From Halichondria panicea (Eukaryota > Porifera > Demospongiae > Suberitida > Halichondriidae), in NCBI RefSeq assembly GCF_963675165.1, contig NC_087377.1, positions 16,844,518 through 16,908,517 of the forward strand: 64,000 nucleotides of DNA, read 5' to 3'. Below are positions 47,439 to 58,850 of the stretch, in pieces; the stretch's first letter is position 1, and every line of letters begins with the position of its first letter. Under the pieces are notes generated by a model. The model had not been told where the DNA came from. It made no database searches and saw only the letters and a list, made by a program, of their open reading frames with translations. The position numbers and the translations under genes were made by a program.

Positions 47439-50299
47439 ATGTCGGACTATCTCACAATAGCAGATCTAAAGAAATTGTACCTCGTCACGTTTGATGCTCG
47501 AATTAAGTGGCGAAACATCTTGCTTATTCTTGACGTACCCCAGGCTACAATCAACAGCATCGGGAAAGAATGGAGCAACAATCCTGATGACTGCTATCGT
47601 GAGGGTTTGATTAAATGGCTTAATGAAGGAGGGAAGAGCTGGAAAGAGATGGTGGAGGCATTGACCAGTCCCATCGTGGGTGAAGCTCACATAGCCCAGA
47701 CCATCGAGAAAGATCATCTACAGTCTACTGGTCCAAGCAATCCTACTGATGTGAAGTCAGAGGGTAAGCACTAGTTCAGCACAGGAATCATACAGTCATA
47801 ATGCTTAGTTCGTTAGCTGCTATAATATTCACCCCCCCCCCACACACACACACACACACACACACACAATGTTGTACAGTTGACCAAACCCGCCAGAAGA
47901 TTAACGATGATTTGACTGTTTTCTTAGACAAGCCTCTCGGTAAAGGTGCATTTGGAGCAGTCTTCAAAGGCAGCTACAAGGGCGAGATTTGTGCAGTCAA
48001 AGTGCTGCTTCACGATGCTATGGAGATGCAGGCAAGTATTCCAATCGCCAAAGACGAAGAAGCTAGCAATGCAATTGATCGTGAGAGTGATTTTCTCAAG
48101 TCGTTCCAGCACCCAAACATTGTTCAGTTTTTGTCGACTGCCAAGCACCCCAAATCAGGGAGTACAATCCTCGTTGTTGAGCTGATGGATTGCAATCTGA
48201 GATCCTATTTTTCTGGCCTTGATGAAGAGTCCCTCACTAGCGAATGTGAAATTAGCCTCTCCAAAGACATAGCTTGTGGTCTGGCCTACATTCATAGCAA
48301 GCAGATTATCCACCGTGACCTCTGTGGTGATAACGTTTTGCTGAATCTTTCACGACCAATGCCTGTTGCAAAGATATCCGACTTTGGCATGTCACGGCTA
48401 TACGATCCCTCCAAGCTTAGCCACACTCTCACAGCCATTGGTCACCGTATGGGGTATCTACCTCTCGAGGCTATACGATTGGAAGAGAAGAAATACGATA
48501 ACAGCCTGGATGTGTTTTCCTATGGGGTGATTGTGACGCAAATTGTTTGCAAGCTGGAGACGATCAAATCAGTCAAGGATCGATTATTCCATGTTGCCCA
48601 GATCCCTCACACACACAGGTTAAGGAAGCTTATCGACAGTTGCTTGCAAGAAGACATGACGAGGAGACCATCTGCCAGGGACATCTGTGAGTCAATTATA
48701 ATTATGTGTTTTACGTTTCCACTAACTCCTAGCTCTAACAGAAAAATCATTTTATGTTGGTATCGATTTTCTTTTACTTTAGATGCTGACCTGACAACAA
48801 GCTCGGACACAGTGGAGGCAACAAAGAGGGAGTCAAAGGACCCTCAACCAGTCAAAAAGGTTCGTACATGTACTGTGATAATGAGATTCCCACAGCAACA
48901 ATAGTATTGTACCTTAACATGCATGGATGCTATCTCATGTGTTAAGCCGTAACTACACATCCGTTTGAGTGTGCCTATAATTATGTACTTCCTTTAGTGA
49001 AGATTGTCTCGTTCTGTTGTAGATTTTTCTGTAATGTTATTCACGTCTGTGTTTGATTTCCACCAACGTTCCCCTGTACAGACACACGGGGAACAGATTA
49101 AGCACAAAGATGCTGAGCTGGTCAGGAGAGACGCCATCATTCAACAGCAGAGACAGGTGAGACAAAATGCACCATTATATTATTGCAGAGCTATAGTAGA
49201 AGCTTTGATCTCTTATAATCGTACTGTACATTCTATTAGACTGGTGGGCGTGGCGTGGCCTCTTAAGCTAATTAGAGAAAGTGATTTAGTGTGCATGCAA
49301 TTATTGCTACAAGTAACACTCGCTTGTTAGTAGACACTATCCTAATTACACTCATTCATTATTCAGGGTCCCCCTCCCAGAGAGTTGAGACCTCCACTCA
49401 CTCTGAAATGGAGAAGAGGAAAAGACATACCAATCAAGATGGGTACCACGGTACAGAGTGTTGTTATCGGTGACACGGTGTATGTTGGTGGAGGGCGTGC
49501 AGGCAATGATCGTGACGTGTGTACAGTGATGAAGCTCGAGCAAGATCAATGGACCAATCTACCAGAGTACACTGTCAAGTACTTCGCTATGACATCACTC
49601 GCTAATCGACTAGTGCTGGTGGGAGGACGTGATCTAAGAAACAACAAACCCACCAATCAGCTTGCAGTGTTTGAATCAGGGGAATGGACTCGCCCGTACC
49701 CACCAATGAACATTGCTCGTGATTCCTCAACAGCTGTCTCCTTCAACAACCACATCATTGTAGCTGGTGGGCGTGATGATGAAGAACGTACCTCCTCCTC
49801 TGTGGAGGTGTTGGACGTGGCATCAAGAAGATGGTACATTGCTCAGTCACTACCTAACCCACGATCAATACTGAAATCAACTCTCATAGGAAACACCCTC
49901 TACCTAATGGGAGGGTGGGATCACACTGGGAGGCCAACCAAGACAGTGCACCACGTCGACCTCAATGAACTGATTGCAAAGGCCCATTCGAACCTGGACA
50001 CACCCACTCTCTGGCAGACCTTACAGGAAGTACCACTCGTGTGGTTAGCTCCTCTCAGTATTGGGAGGTCACTATTAGCCGTTGGTGGACGAGACGACAG
50101 ACGCAACCCAAGTTCAACGATCCACCTCTACCAGCCTGACACCAGGAGGTGGGTGAAAGTGGGAGACCTGCCTACTGCACGATACTGCTGCACATGCTCA
50201 GTACTTCCTAGTGGAGAGGTCATTGTAGCCGGAGGACAGACAAAACTGTTTACTGCATATACTCCAACTGTTGATTTCTTCTCTATAAGTGCTAATTAG
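47439..50299 (+). CDS. Gene 4: Death domain, kinase, coiled coil, Kelch propeller (complete)
   Basis: Exons 47439-47763, 47880-48686, 48783-48859, 49082-49156 and 49367-50299 join in phase to 738 aa, the reference structure for the family. Residues 1-108 are a Death domain (LYLVTFDARIKWRNILLI, KEWSNNPDDCY, SWKEMVEAL). The kinase spans about 120-375, with GKGAFGAVFKG, AVK, HRDLCGDN, DFGMSRL and PLEA. The hinge carries SDTVEATKRESKD. The 25-residue coil has HKDAELVRRDAII. Six Kelch blades follow (VYVGGG, LVLVGGRD, IIVAGGRD, LYLMGGWD, LLAVGGRD, VIVAGGQT), ending FFSISAN. No signal peptide or membrane helix. The Death domain probably recruits partners, the coil self-associates and the propeller binds a ligand (inference from domain families). 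All catalytic residues are present. Confidence 0.9.
47831..47869 (+). repeat. C-run and (CA)n tract before the kinase acceptor of gene 4
   Basis: Same intronic position as in genes 1, 3 and 6. Confidence 0.9.
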
Positions 50300-50463
50300 T
50301 TATTTTGTTAATTGTTTCTCTTTAATATATATTGTGCGTTAACGATATGAAATTTTTTATTATGTTCTAATTAAGAAGTTGCAACAGAATTAATAATAAG
50401 TTAATAATAATATTATTATGACACGAAGTACATAATAATACTACAAAATAATATTTAACAGTC

Positions 50464-50586
50464 TCATAACAAGTTCAGGTCCTTGGTTGGGGGTCTTGTC
50501 CGAGGGTAGGGTGGACACCTTCTCCCAGAATACAAAGTCTATCTCCTCTTCCGAGTCAGACAGTGAGGGGTGGGGCTCGGGAACTG
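50464..50586 (-). pseudogene. Decayed FGFWEKA exon, copy 4
   Basis: Same exon as 57832-57950 but with one extra base in the C-run coding KTPTK (five G on the + strand instead of four) and Tyr-encoding TAC where others have FGF, so the terminal frame is lost. Confidence 0.45.
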
Positions 50587-50624
50587 AGGGGTTAAAGAGT
50601 CACATGGTCATAGTCACACTGAGT

Positions 50625-53145
50625 GGCCAGTTTACGTGAGGCCCCTCTCTTTCTTAGCAGCATAGTAGGCCTAACGGTGTGTGTGTGTGGGGGGGGGTCG
50701 TACATGATTGTACATTGCACACCTTCAAGTAGGACACACTATAGCTGACCTTGAATGAATTTAAGGAACTCCACAAAGTATGACACAAATGCATTTTCCA
50801 GCTAACGTACTCTGTACCTCTACCTCCATTGTCAGTGCCTCTTCTTGTCTCCTCAACACTTGGCCGGGCTGAAAAATGGCCGCATAACTAGGGGCCGGAA
50901 AAGATGAGGGGTGGAAAAATCAAACAATAGTACAGAAGACAAATCAATCAGTCAATCTACAATTAGAACTAGAGCACTGAAGTGCTACCCTCGGCTGTTG
51001 ACATAAATAATAAAGATCTATAGAAACCAGAGGAGTGTTATACTGTATAGCGGGTAATTTTCAGGGGACAAAATATTCGTGGTTCAGCAATATTGAGACA
51101 TTTCGTGGGTAATATTTTCGTGGTTGCTGCTTGCACTGCAGGTAAAGGTAGGCATGGTCGCTTCATTCGTGGGTAATATTCATGGTCAGACCTCCAACCA
51201 CGAAAACGAAAACCACGAATATTTTGCCCCACGAAAATTACATGCTATACGGTACAATAGTATGATCTGGCTAAGCAGCAAGTAACGGGAGCAAAAAAAT
51301 AAAACTAGACTTAGATAGGGCTGAAACTTTTGAGAACGAGTTTTAGTAGAATCATAACACTAATAGTATCTTATTGCACTAGATTATAATGTTACTTCAA
51401 GATATACAGTGAAACAGTATAGCTGTACTCTAGAGGTGGCATAGGTCCGCTATGGAGTCCATTAATTAACCTGACTGTATTCTATAATAATCTCTATAGA
51501 GTGACTAGAATAAGAAAAGCTTCACTACAACTCTACACACTAACTGACATGACACAACTCACTAGTCGAGCCACTTTGATTTCTTGCTCTTGGACTTAAA
51601 CAAAGCCGAGTCAGCACTCATCCACAGAGAACAGTTAGCTACTTAACTTCTTGGGAGGCAATAAAGAGAGTGATGGTGCTTTATCTGCATTCAAGTGGTT
51701 GTATAGTGATATAAAGTGTTAGCATGTACCGTAGCCGTGAGGTGCAACATTTCACGTTTTTCGGGGCAGAGCAGCTAACGTGAACATTAAAACTGGGATA
51801 AAGCTATTGATGGGTGTGGTTTCCTAACATTGAAACGTGAATATTAGAACCCATGAGCATTTCTGATAGCCCAAGAGCCGCTATACGGTAAAACTAAGGA
51901 TTATGATGACTGTTTTACAAAACACTACACGATGACCTTTACCTAATATGCTCCAATATAATACTAAGATCTTACCTGACATAACACGTTATAATAACAG
52001 TAAGTAAATTACATGACCTTTACCTAATAGCGAGAGGTACTTCTCTTTGTACCCATTTTTCCGCTCCTTCTCAAAGTCCTTACGTAAACTTTTACCTCCA
52101 GTTTGGTGACACACGCAGAAACGGAATTATTTTGCTCTTGTAGGGTAGAGGCTGAGGACTCGACAGTCACCTTGTCTCTGTGGCAGGGGTGAGTGAGGGG
52201 GCGTGTGTTTGCGTGTGTGCAGAGAAACGAGGGTAACTAGTAAAATCATTAATTCAATTATGATATGAGAGAATACAGATGACCTTAATCAAAACTTGCA
52301 GTTAAGCATGGGCTTATAATCGAGTAAGCGCTAATAATCCAGTTTCTACAGGTACAATAACCAATACTCTAGCCTTTATAGGATTACTAAAACAGAGCCC
52401 CACACTAGTTGGTGGCAACATTCCTGTCCTATGAATTGACGTATTCAAATAGAATGGACACAGGCACGTGAACCACAAATTAGAACTAACAATTAACAAA
52501 CGCATATAAATAAGCATAATCACAATTTGCAGAACGGAGCTTTGACTCCAACATGGTCTCAGATAAGGCCCAAGGCTACGGCCCAAAGGCCCTGTCAGGC
52601 AGAAACATGACTTGTGCATAAACAAATGGCTCTGGCCAAACACAAAAAGTGTGAAAACTCCTAATGTTGATTCCAGTAGGACACTTCTAGGGGAGTTGTC
52701 CTTTTGGGTACTACAGAGCATTTATAAAGTCCACTGCTAAGCAACAATTATACAACCAACTGAAAATGCATTCTCAATATGCAATAATAATTAGATGTCC
52801 TTTTTGCCAGCTAGTTTCGTAGTTCTGGATGGGGATCAATCCCGTACATGTACAATGCTAATACTAAGATCATCATGGCAGATTGTTCATGCATGCACGA
52901 GCTCAAAGACAGATTATTATGGCCTGGGGGTATGCACATTTTGACATTTGAAATTCGGGAAAAGCTATTTCACAATTATAATATGATTGCATTTACCGGA
53001 GAGGTGTGGAGGAGGCAGTGACCACTGGAGAGAAGCTTGCTCTCGGAGGTTTGAACTTTTGGGCATTCAGGTTGAACTTGACGTCTTTGCATTGGGGTTC
53101 AGCTTGAACATGGCCCTGAGGAATTGCAAACTCAGTACATGTACA
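50625..53145 (-). CDS. Exon candidates of the unidentified coiled-coil gene
   Basis: Open - strand pieces: about 50830-50880 (LRRQEEALTMEVE), about 52030-52110 (SLRKDFEKERKNGYKEKYLS), about 52100-52190 (SSASTLQEQNNSVSACVTKL, another frame), and about 53000-53135. The last reads KFNLNAQKFKPPRASFSP, which resembles a PAM2-type motif (LNxxAxxFxP, binds poly(A)-binding protein in known proteins). I cannot assemble them into one frame. Coding status and unity are uncertain. Confidence 0.3.
51043..51252. mobile_element. 210-bp MITE with TA flanks, CTGTATAGCG ends
   Basis: Ends CTGTATAGCGGGTAATTTTC and GAAAATTACATGCTATACGG are imperfect inverted repeats flanked by TA. Interior repeats of TTCGTGGG/CCACGAA. 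Related to the element at 61322-61547. Confidence 0.65.
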
Positions 53146-53327
53146 CATACAAATACACATACATGTACTAAACTATGCGTGTTATTTAAATATTGTCCAC
53201 GCTCATTTTCAACAATTTGGGCATGAATTTCATATTGATTTAAGCACACTATGCACTATAAAGAAGAAACCGTATATAGCAGGTATATTTCGAGGATATT
53301 AAAAAGGTAGACTGGCGCGTAGCGTGA

Positions 53328-53585
53328 GCGAATGGCAAACTGCTTATCAGTCACTCGTCTCAGCGGAATATATGGATCATAATTATGACACTAGCAAACA
53401 TGAATATCATTATAGATAATGTGGTTATATTTTGCTATGAGATTTAGCTACTATGGAATGTATTGAATCCCCTGAAGTGTAAGTGCGGTTACAATTACAG
53501 GGCTAATATGACGTTGAGCAATCTGATAGGCTGCAATGCTCGTTGCAGCTGAGACGAGTGACTGATAGGCAGTTTGCCAGTCCCT
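53328..53585. repeat. Foldback element upstream of gene 5
   Basis: GGCAAACTGCTTATCAGTCA followed by CTCGTCTCAGC pairs with GCTGAGACGAGTGACTGATA and GGCAGTTTGCC. No gene inside. Confidence 0.65.
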
Positions 53586-54083
53586 CGCATGCGTAGGCTC
53601 CTCAACATACATATACTATTTACTAGTTTACAACAGTTTTTCCGGACCATCCAAATACAATACTTGGGTACAGTGAACATGACAATGTTGGCAGTAGGTA
53701 TATCCTATCAGGCTATTAAATAACAACACTATCACTCACTCATCATCCTGAGTTTGTCATCAGACTTGCATCTTTACGAGCAGCTTCGTCATGTAGGATC
53801 ATCTGATTGGCCAGGAACTTGCCATTCCCACCTCCTCAGCAATGGTCTCTCTCCATGGTCCTGGTTATGTCACTGTGGTCTACAAATTATAGGACTGGAC
53901 AAAGCCTCCACCTAACACTGAGACAATAGTTAGCCACTTGCTCCATGTTCCATGGGTGCTGGGTGACCACGTGGTTTGCTGATTCAGCTGTTATTGCATG
54001 TGATTGGACATTGGAATAGGAAAAAGGGCGTATCTTGTACATCTTGTAGCGCTAGCTAGCTGAGTCAACGTACTTAACTACCA

Positions 54084-57000
54084 ATGTTTTCTTTGCGAGA
54101 TGATGCTGACTTGAGGGAGTTTGTGCTGGAGAATGTGGAGCACTTTGGAGAGGAGAGAGTTCTAGGAACTGGCTCCTATGGCTCTGTTCAAGAGGTCAGT
54201 CACTGCATGCTCTGTTTCTGTGCACTGTCTCTAGTGTATCTGCTAGCTATTCAAGTGTGACTGCCTCCATGCACAGGTGATGATCAATGGTGAGGTGTAT
54301 GCAGCCAAGAAGATTCACGAGGTTCTCCTGGAGACGGACGAGCGTGGTGGAGTGGCCAACCTAGTTGGGAACTACCGCCGAGAGTGTCGACTCATGGCTC
54401 GCATCCGTCACCCCAACATCACCCAGTTCATTGGGCTGTGTTTCGTGACTGGCTCTCGACTTCCCCTCCTGGTCATGGAGAGGCTGGACTCAAGTCTGGA
54501 CGATCTCCTGGAGTCCACCCCCAACATCCCCCTCTCTGTCTGCCAGTACATTCTGGTCTGTGTGGCTCGAGGGCTGCTCCACCTGCATCGTGAGTCCGTG
54601 GTCCATCGTGACCTCACTGCCAGGAACGTCCTGCTGACGGCATCTCTGAGAGCCAAGATCACAGACTTTGGTAACTCTCGTATCGTGAATCTGGAGCCTG
54701 GTCGACTGGCCAGGACTCTGACGAGGTTTCCTGGGACACTGGTGTACATGCCGCCCGAGGCCCTCTCTGACAGAGGTCACAGTGTGTACGGACCCAGTCT
54801 GGACGTCTTCTCTTTCGGAGTGCTACAATTGTTTTCACTGACACAAGTATGTGTGTAGTTAATGATATTCATAGGTTAGATTCCTGGTGACCATTCATGC
54901 AGTGAATTACCTTATAAGTATTGTGGTTGTATGTGTTGGGGAGATCCCCCTTTAATATTGTTGACCTTCAGCAATTGCATTTTGTATGTATGATTGTGAA
55001 TATACGTGCACTCGTTTTCTCCATACATATAGACATACATAAAAACAATCATGACAGTCAGTATTCACATGTTCTTCCACTCGTGTCATTGGACTAGGTG
55101 TTTCCTGGAGATCTCCTTGCCCCCACGTACAGTGACCCCAACAACCCAGACCACCTCCTGGCTCGCTCAGAGTTTGAGCGTCGAGGTCCCTACACGGCTC
55201 TCCTTGAGAGGAGTCTGGCGGATGGACGTGAGCACCTTCTGTTTGGTCTGGTGAGGGAGTGTCTGGCCAACACCCCAGAGAGAAGACCGACCACCGCTGA
55301 GCTCCTCTCGTCTCTGGAGGAGGTGGGGAGGGAGATGGACGGAGGACTGCTCCAGCTGGACATTGCACGAGTGAAGACTGCCAGGACCCTCAGGGCAAAG
55401 GAGAAGAGGATAGAGGCTCTACAGGTGAGTCCAGTCTAGTGAGCTAGTGGGTGAAAGGGTCTGACACTGCATGCTGTACTCTGTTCTCAGAGAGAGGTGG
55501 TCCAGAAGGACAGGATACTGGAGAGGAAAGATGAGCAAATAGTACAGAAAGATGAACAACTTACTGAGAAAGATGAGCAACTTACTGAGAAAGATGTACT
55601 TCTTGTGCAAAAAGACGATCAACTAGATCAAAAAGACGGACTTCTGGCACAAAAAGATGAGCTACTTGTTCAAAAAGATGAGGAAGTAGCAGACAAAGAT
55701 ACTCAGCTGGCTAGACTGCAACAGGTCAGCAGAACCAGTTTATTTCGTTTATTATAAGCTATTTTGTTCAACAAGCTAGCATGTTGATAACCTTTTTTTA
55801 TACAGATATTGAATAGTGTCCGTACTAATGCTGCCACCAAAGATGGTGTGATTGCTGACAAGGACAGACAACTCAGTGAACAAGAGTCAAGGATCACTGA
55901 TCTCATTTCCCAGAGAGAGGCTGCTCTAGTTGAGAGGGCCGCTCTCTTACAGGTATTATAGTAGTCACCAAATGCACACACTCTTATACGCTAGTATTAT
56001 ACTACAATAATGATATTTGTTTGCGTACATGTAGCTAAGTGTGTCGATGAGATTCCAACAATAGTAGTATACCTCAACAATTGATGCTATTGTATAAATC
56101 ATGTTAAGCTGCTAAATACACATCCGTTTGAGTGTGCCTATAATTATGTACTTCCTTTAGCAGAAATTGTTGTTTGTTCTCGTTCTGTTGTAGAATTTTC
56201 TCTAATGTTATTCATGTCTGTGTTTGATTTCCACCAACGTTCCCCTGTACAGGCACACAGGGAACAAATTGGGCACAAAGATGCTGAGCTGGTCAGGAGA
56301 GACGCCATCATTCAACAGCAGAGACAGGTGAGACAAAATGCACCATTATATTATTGCAGAGCTATAGTAGAAGCTTTGATCTCTTATAATCGTACTGTAC
56401 ATTCTATTTGACTGGTGGGCGTGGCCTCTTAAGCTAATTAGAGAAAGTGATTTAGTGTGCATGCAATTATTGCTACAAGTAACACTCGCTTGTTAGTAGA
56501 CACTATCCTAATTACACTCATTCATTATTCAGGGTCCCCCTCCCAGAGAGTTGAGACCTCCACTCACTCTGAAATGGAGAAGAGGAAAAGATATGCCAAT
56601 CAAGATGGGTACCTTGGTACAGAGTGTTGTTATCGGTGACACGGTGTATGTTAGTGGAGGTGGTGGTGCACTCAATGATCGTGACATGTGTACAGTGATG
56701 AAGCTCGAGCAAGATCAATGGACCAAACTACCAGAGTACACTGCCAGGTACTTCGCTATGACATCACTCGCTAATCGACTAGTGCTGGTGGGAGGATATG
56801 ATCCAAGAAACAAAAAACGCACCAATCAGCTTGCAGCGTTTGAATCAGGGGAATGGACTCACCCGTACCCACCAATGAATATTGCTCGCTATTCCTCAAC
56901 AGCTGTCTCCTTCAACAACTACATCATTGTAGCTGGTGGGCGTGATGATAAAGGACATACCTCCTCTGTGGAGGTGTTGGACGTGGCATCAAGAAGATGG

Positions 57001-57465
57001 TACATTGCTCAGTCACTACCTAACCCACAATCAGATCTGAAATGGACTCTCATAGGAAACACCCTCTACCTAATGGGAGGGTTCGATCACACTCGGAGTG
57101 CAACCAAGACAGTGTACCACGTCGACCTCACTGAACTCGTTGCAAAGGCCCTTTCCAACCTGGACACACCCACTCTCTGGCAGACCTTACAGGAAGTACC
57201 ATTTGTGCATTCAGCTACTCTCAGTATTGGGAGGTCACTATTAGCCGTTGGTGGAGCGGACAACAGACGCAACCCAAGTTCATCGATCCACCTCTACCAG
57301 CCTGACACCAGGAGGTGGGTGAAAGTAGGAGACCTGCCTACTGCACGATTCTTCTGCACATGCTCAGTACTTCCTAGTGGAGAGGTCATTGTAGCCGGAG
57401 GACAGACAAAACCATTGTATGGTAATTATGTTCAAACAGTTGATTTCTTTTGTATAAGCGATTAA
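54084..57465 (+). CDS. Gene 5: kinase, long KD-heptad coiled coil, shared coil and Kelch propeller (complete)
   Basis: Exons 54084-54194, 54277-54846, 55098-55424, 55491-55724, 55806-55952, 56253-56327 and 56533-57465 join in phase to 798 aa. The start ATG is the first in frame (MFSLRDDADLREF). There is no Death domain. The kinase (about 25-310) has GTGSYGSVQE, AAKK, HRDLTARN, DFGNSR and MPPEAL, closer to canonical tyrosine kinases than genes 1-4 and 6. It is followed by LVRECLANTPERRPT. Residues about 350-425 hold some eight KDxxL heptads (QKDEQLT, EKDVLLV, QKDDQLD, QKDELLV), then a second coil exon (ADKDRQLSEQESRITDLI). The common 25-residue coil (HKDAELVRRDAII) and the six-bladed Kelch cassette complete it. 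Oligomerisation through the coil is inferred. No membrane segment is visible. Confidence 0.9.
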
Positions 57466-57579
57466 TTAGTTATTGTAATATGTTGTGCATTGTTAACAAT
57501 CTTTTTGAAAAAAGTTTTCTAATTAAGTTCGCATATTTCGTTTATTTTTATTCGAACTGTTGATCTATAAGTGCTAAAT

Positions 57580-57712
57580 ACCGTATAGCACGAAATTTTT
57601 GAGGCATTTATATTTTGTGGATAGGCCTCTTTTCGTTGCACAATGTTTGCGGAATGACTGCTTAACGGAAGCCACGCCTTAAATATTTGCATGTTATAAG
57701 CAGGTAAGAGAA
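57580..57712. repeat. Partial CCGTATAGC-type MITE
   Basis: TACCGTATAGCACGAAATTT starts like the element at 61322 and shares its GGAAGCCACGCCT segment, but the other terminus is missing. Confidence 0.5.
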
Positions 57713-57831
57713 AATTAAGTTGCAACAGAATTTTATCGCATATAAAGTTATTATGATGACATGAAGTGGTACATACATAATTACATTGCCAGAAAATAGT
57801 ACAAAAACAGACAAAATAATATTTAACAGTC

Positions 57832-57950
57832 TCATAACAAGTTCAGGTCCTTGGTTGGGGTCTTGTCCGAGGGTAGGGTGGACGCCTTCTCCCAAAATCC
57901 AAAGTCTATCTCCTCTTCCGAGTCAGACAGTGAGGGGTGGGGCTCGGGAA
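57832..57950 (-). CDS. Last exon of the unidentified acidic gene, best-preserved copy
   Basis: - strand reading SLSDSEEEIDFGFWEKAS, then LPSDKTPTKDLNLL and TGA. The upstream partner exon is 58134-58257 (TLTQDEEDFDKFLES), which joins in phase if acceptor CCCGAG is used. Copies 1, 2 and 4 of this exon carry indels; this one does not. Protein family not recognised. Its position right behind the Kelch gene recurs at four loci. Confidence 0.5.
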
Positions 57951-58133
57951 CTGAGGGGTTAAAGAGTCACATGGTCAGAGTCATACTGAGTGGAAGTTTG
58001 ATAGTAAGGGGTGAGAAAATCACATGATAATAGTAGCTATAATTTATACTGGCTAAATGCAAAATGGCTCAACTATGATAAAAGGGACACCACACACAAC
58101 ACATGTACTGGTATACAATATGTACGTACTTAC

Positions 58134-58257
58134 ATTATGAATACTAGAATAATCGTAAGAGTCAGTTAAAGTGATACCTTTTGTGGAGAGTGAGAGCTGC
58201 TGAGCTTTGACACTCTCCAGGAACTTGTCAAAGTCCTCCTCGTCCTGAGTCAGTGTT
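58134..58257 (-). CDS. Exon TLTQDEEDFDKFLES of the unidentified gene, copy 5
   Basis: Identical structure to 8623-8746 with two visible substitutions (SVKAQQLS in place of SAKAQQLS; LSTKG in place of PSTKG). Donor AAT|GTAAGTACG. Confidence 0.5.
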
Positions 58258-58850
58258 CTGTAGCCAGGATAAACAACACATGGACACATTCAAACTGGTA
58301 GTGTGATGAAGGGTCTGGTACACGTACTGTACAATGTCATGTACAAATATTGTGAGCTAGTGTTCTCAATTGACACACGTTTCCCTGTACACACCTAAAC
58401 TGCATACATTGAAGCATACCTTGTATACAAGTGCATGTACATACAGACTAGTAAGCATGTACATTCAATAGTACACAGTCAACTCATTGCACTGCATAAC
58501 TACACATTATACACACGTACCTTAATTGTTCTTGATGAAGGTTCTTCTCAATGCCAGCTAATGGTTAGCTCATGAACAAGCAGTCGATTACCAGGCCAAC
58601 TTTGGAGGAAGTGCCGCTTGAGATGGAGGCTAGGCTGCACATAATTATAATGGGCGTGGTTACATATAAATGGGCTTTGCTACAATATTTTTCTCAAAGA
58701 GCTCCACACAAATATCATGTATAAAAACTATGTATACATAATAATAATAATACTGACAATGTAGCTATAGTAAGTGAAGGAGATATTACTAAAAAACACA
58801 CGTTAAAACTAGAACAGTATAAACAGTCCACAATTATAATATACTGTACA

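Noticed and set aside
52314-52721. 135-aa minus ORF
   Set aside because: Single copy, no domain, composition unlike the coding exons here; could not be tied to splice sites.
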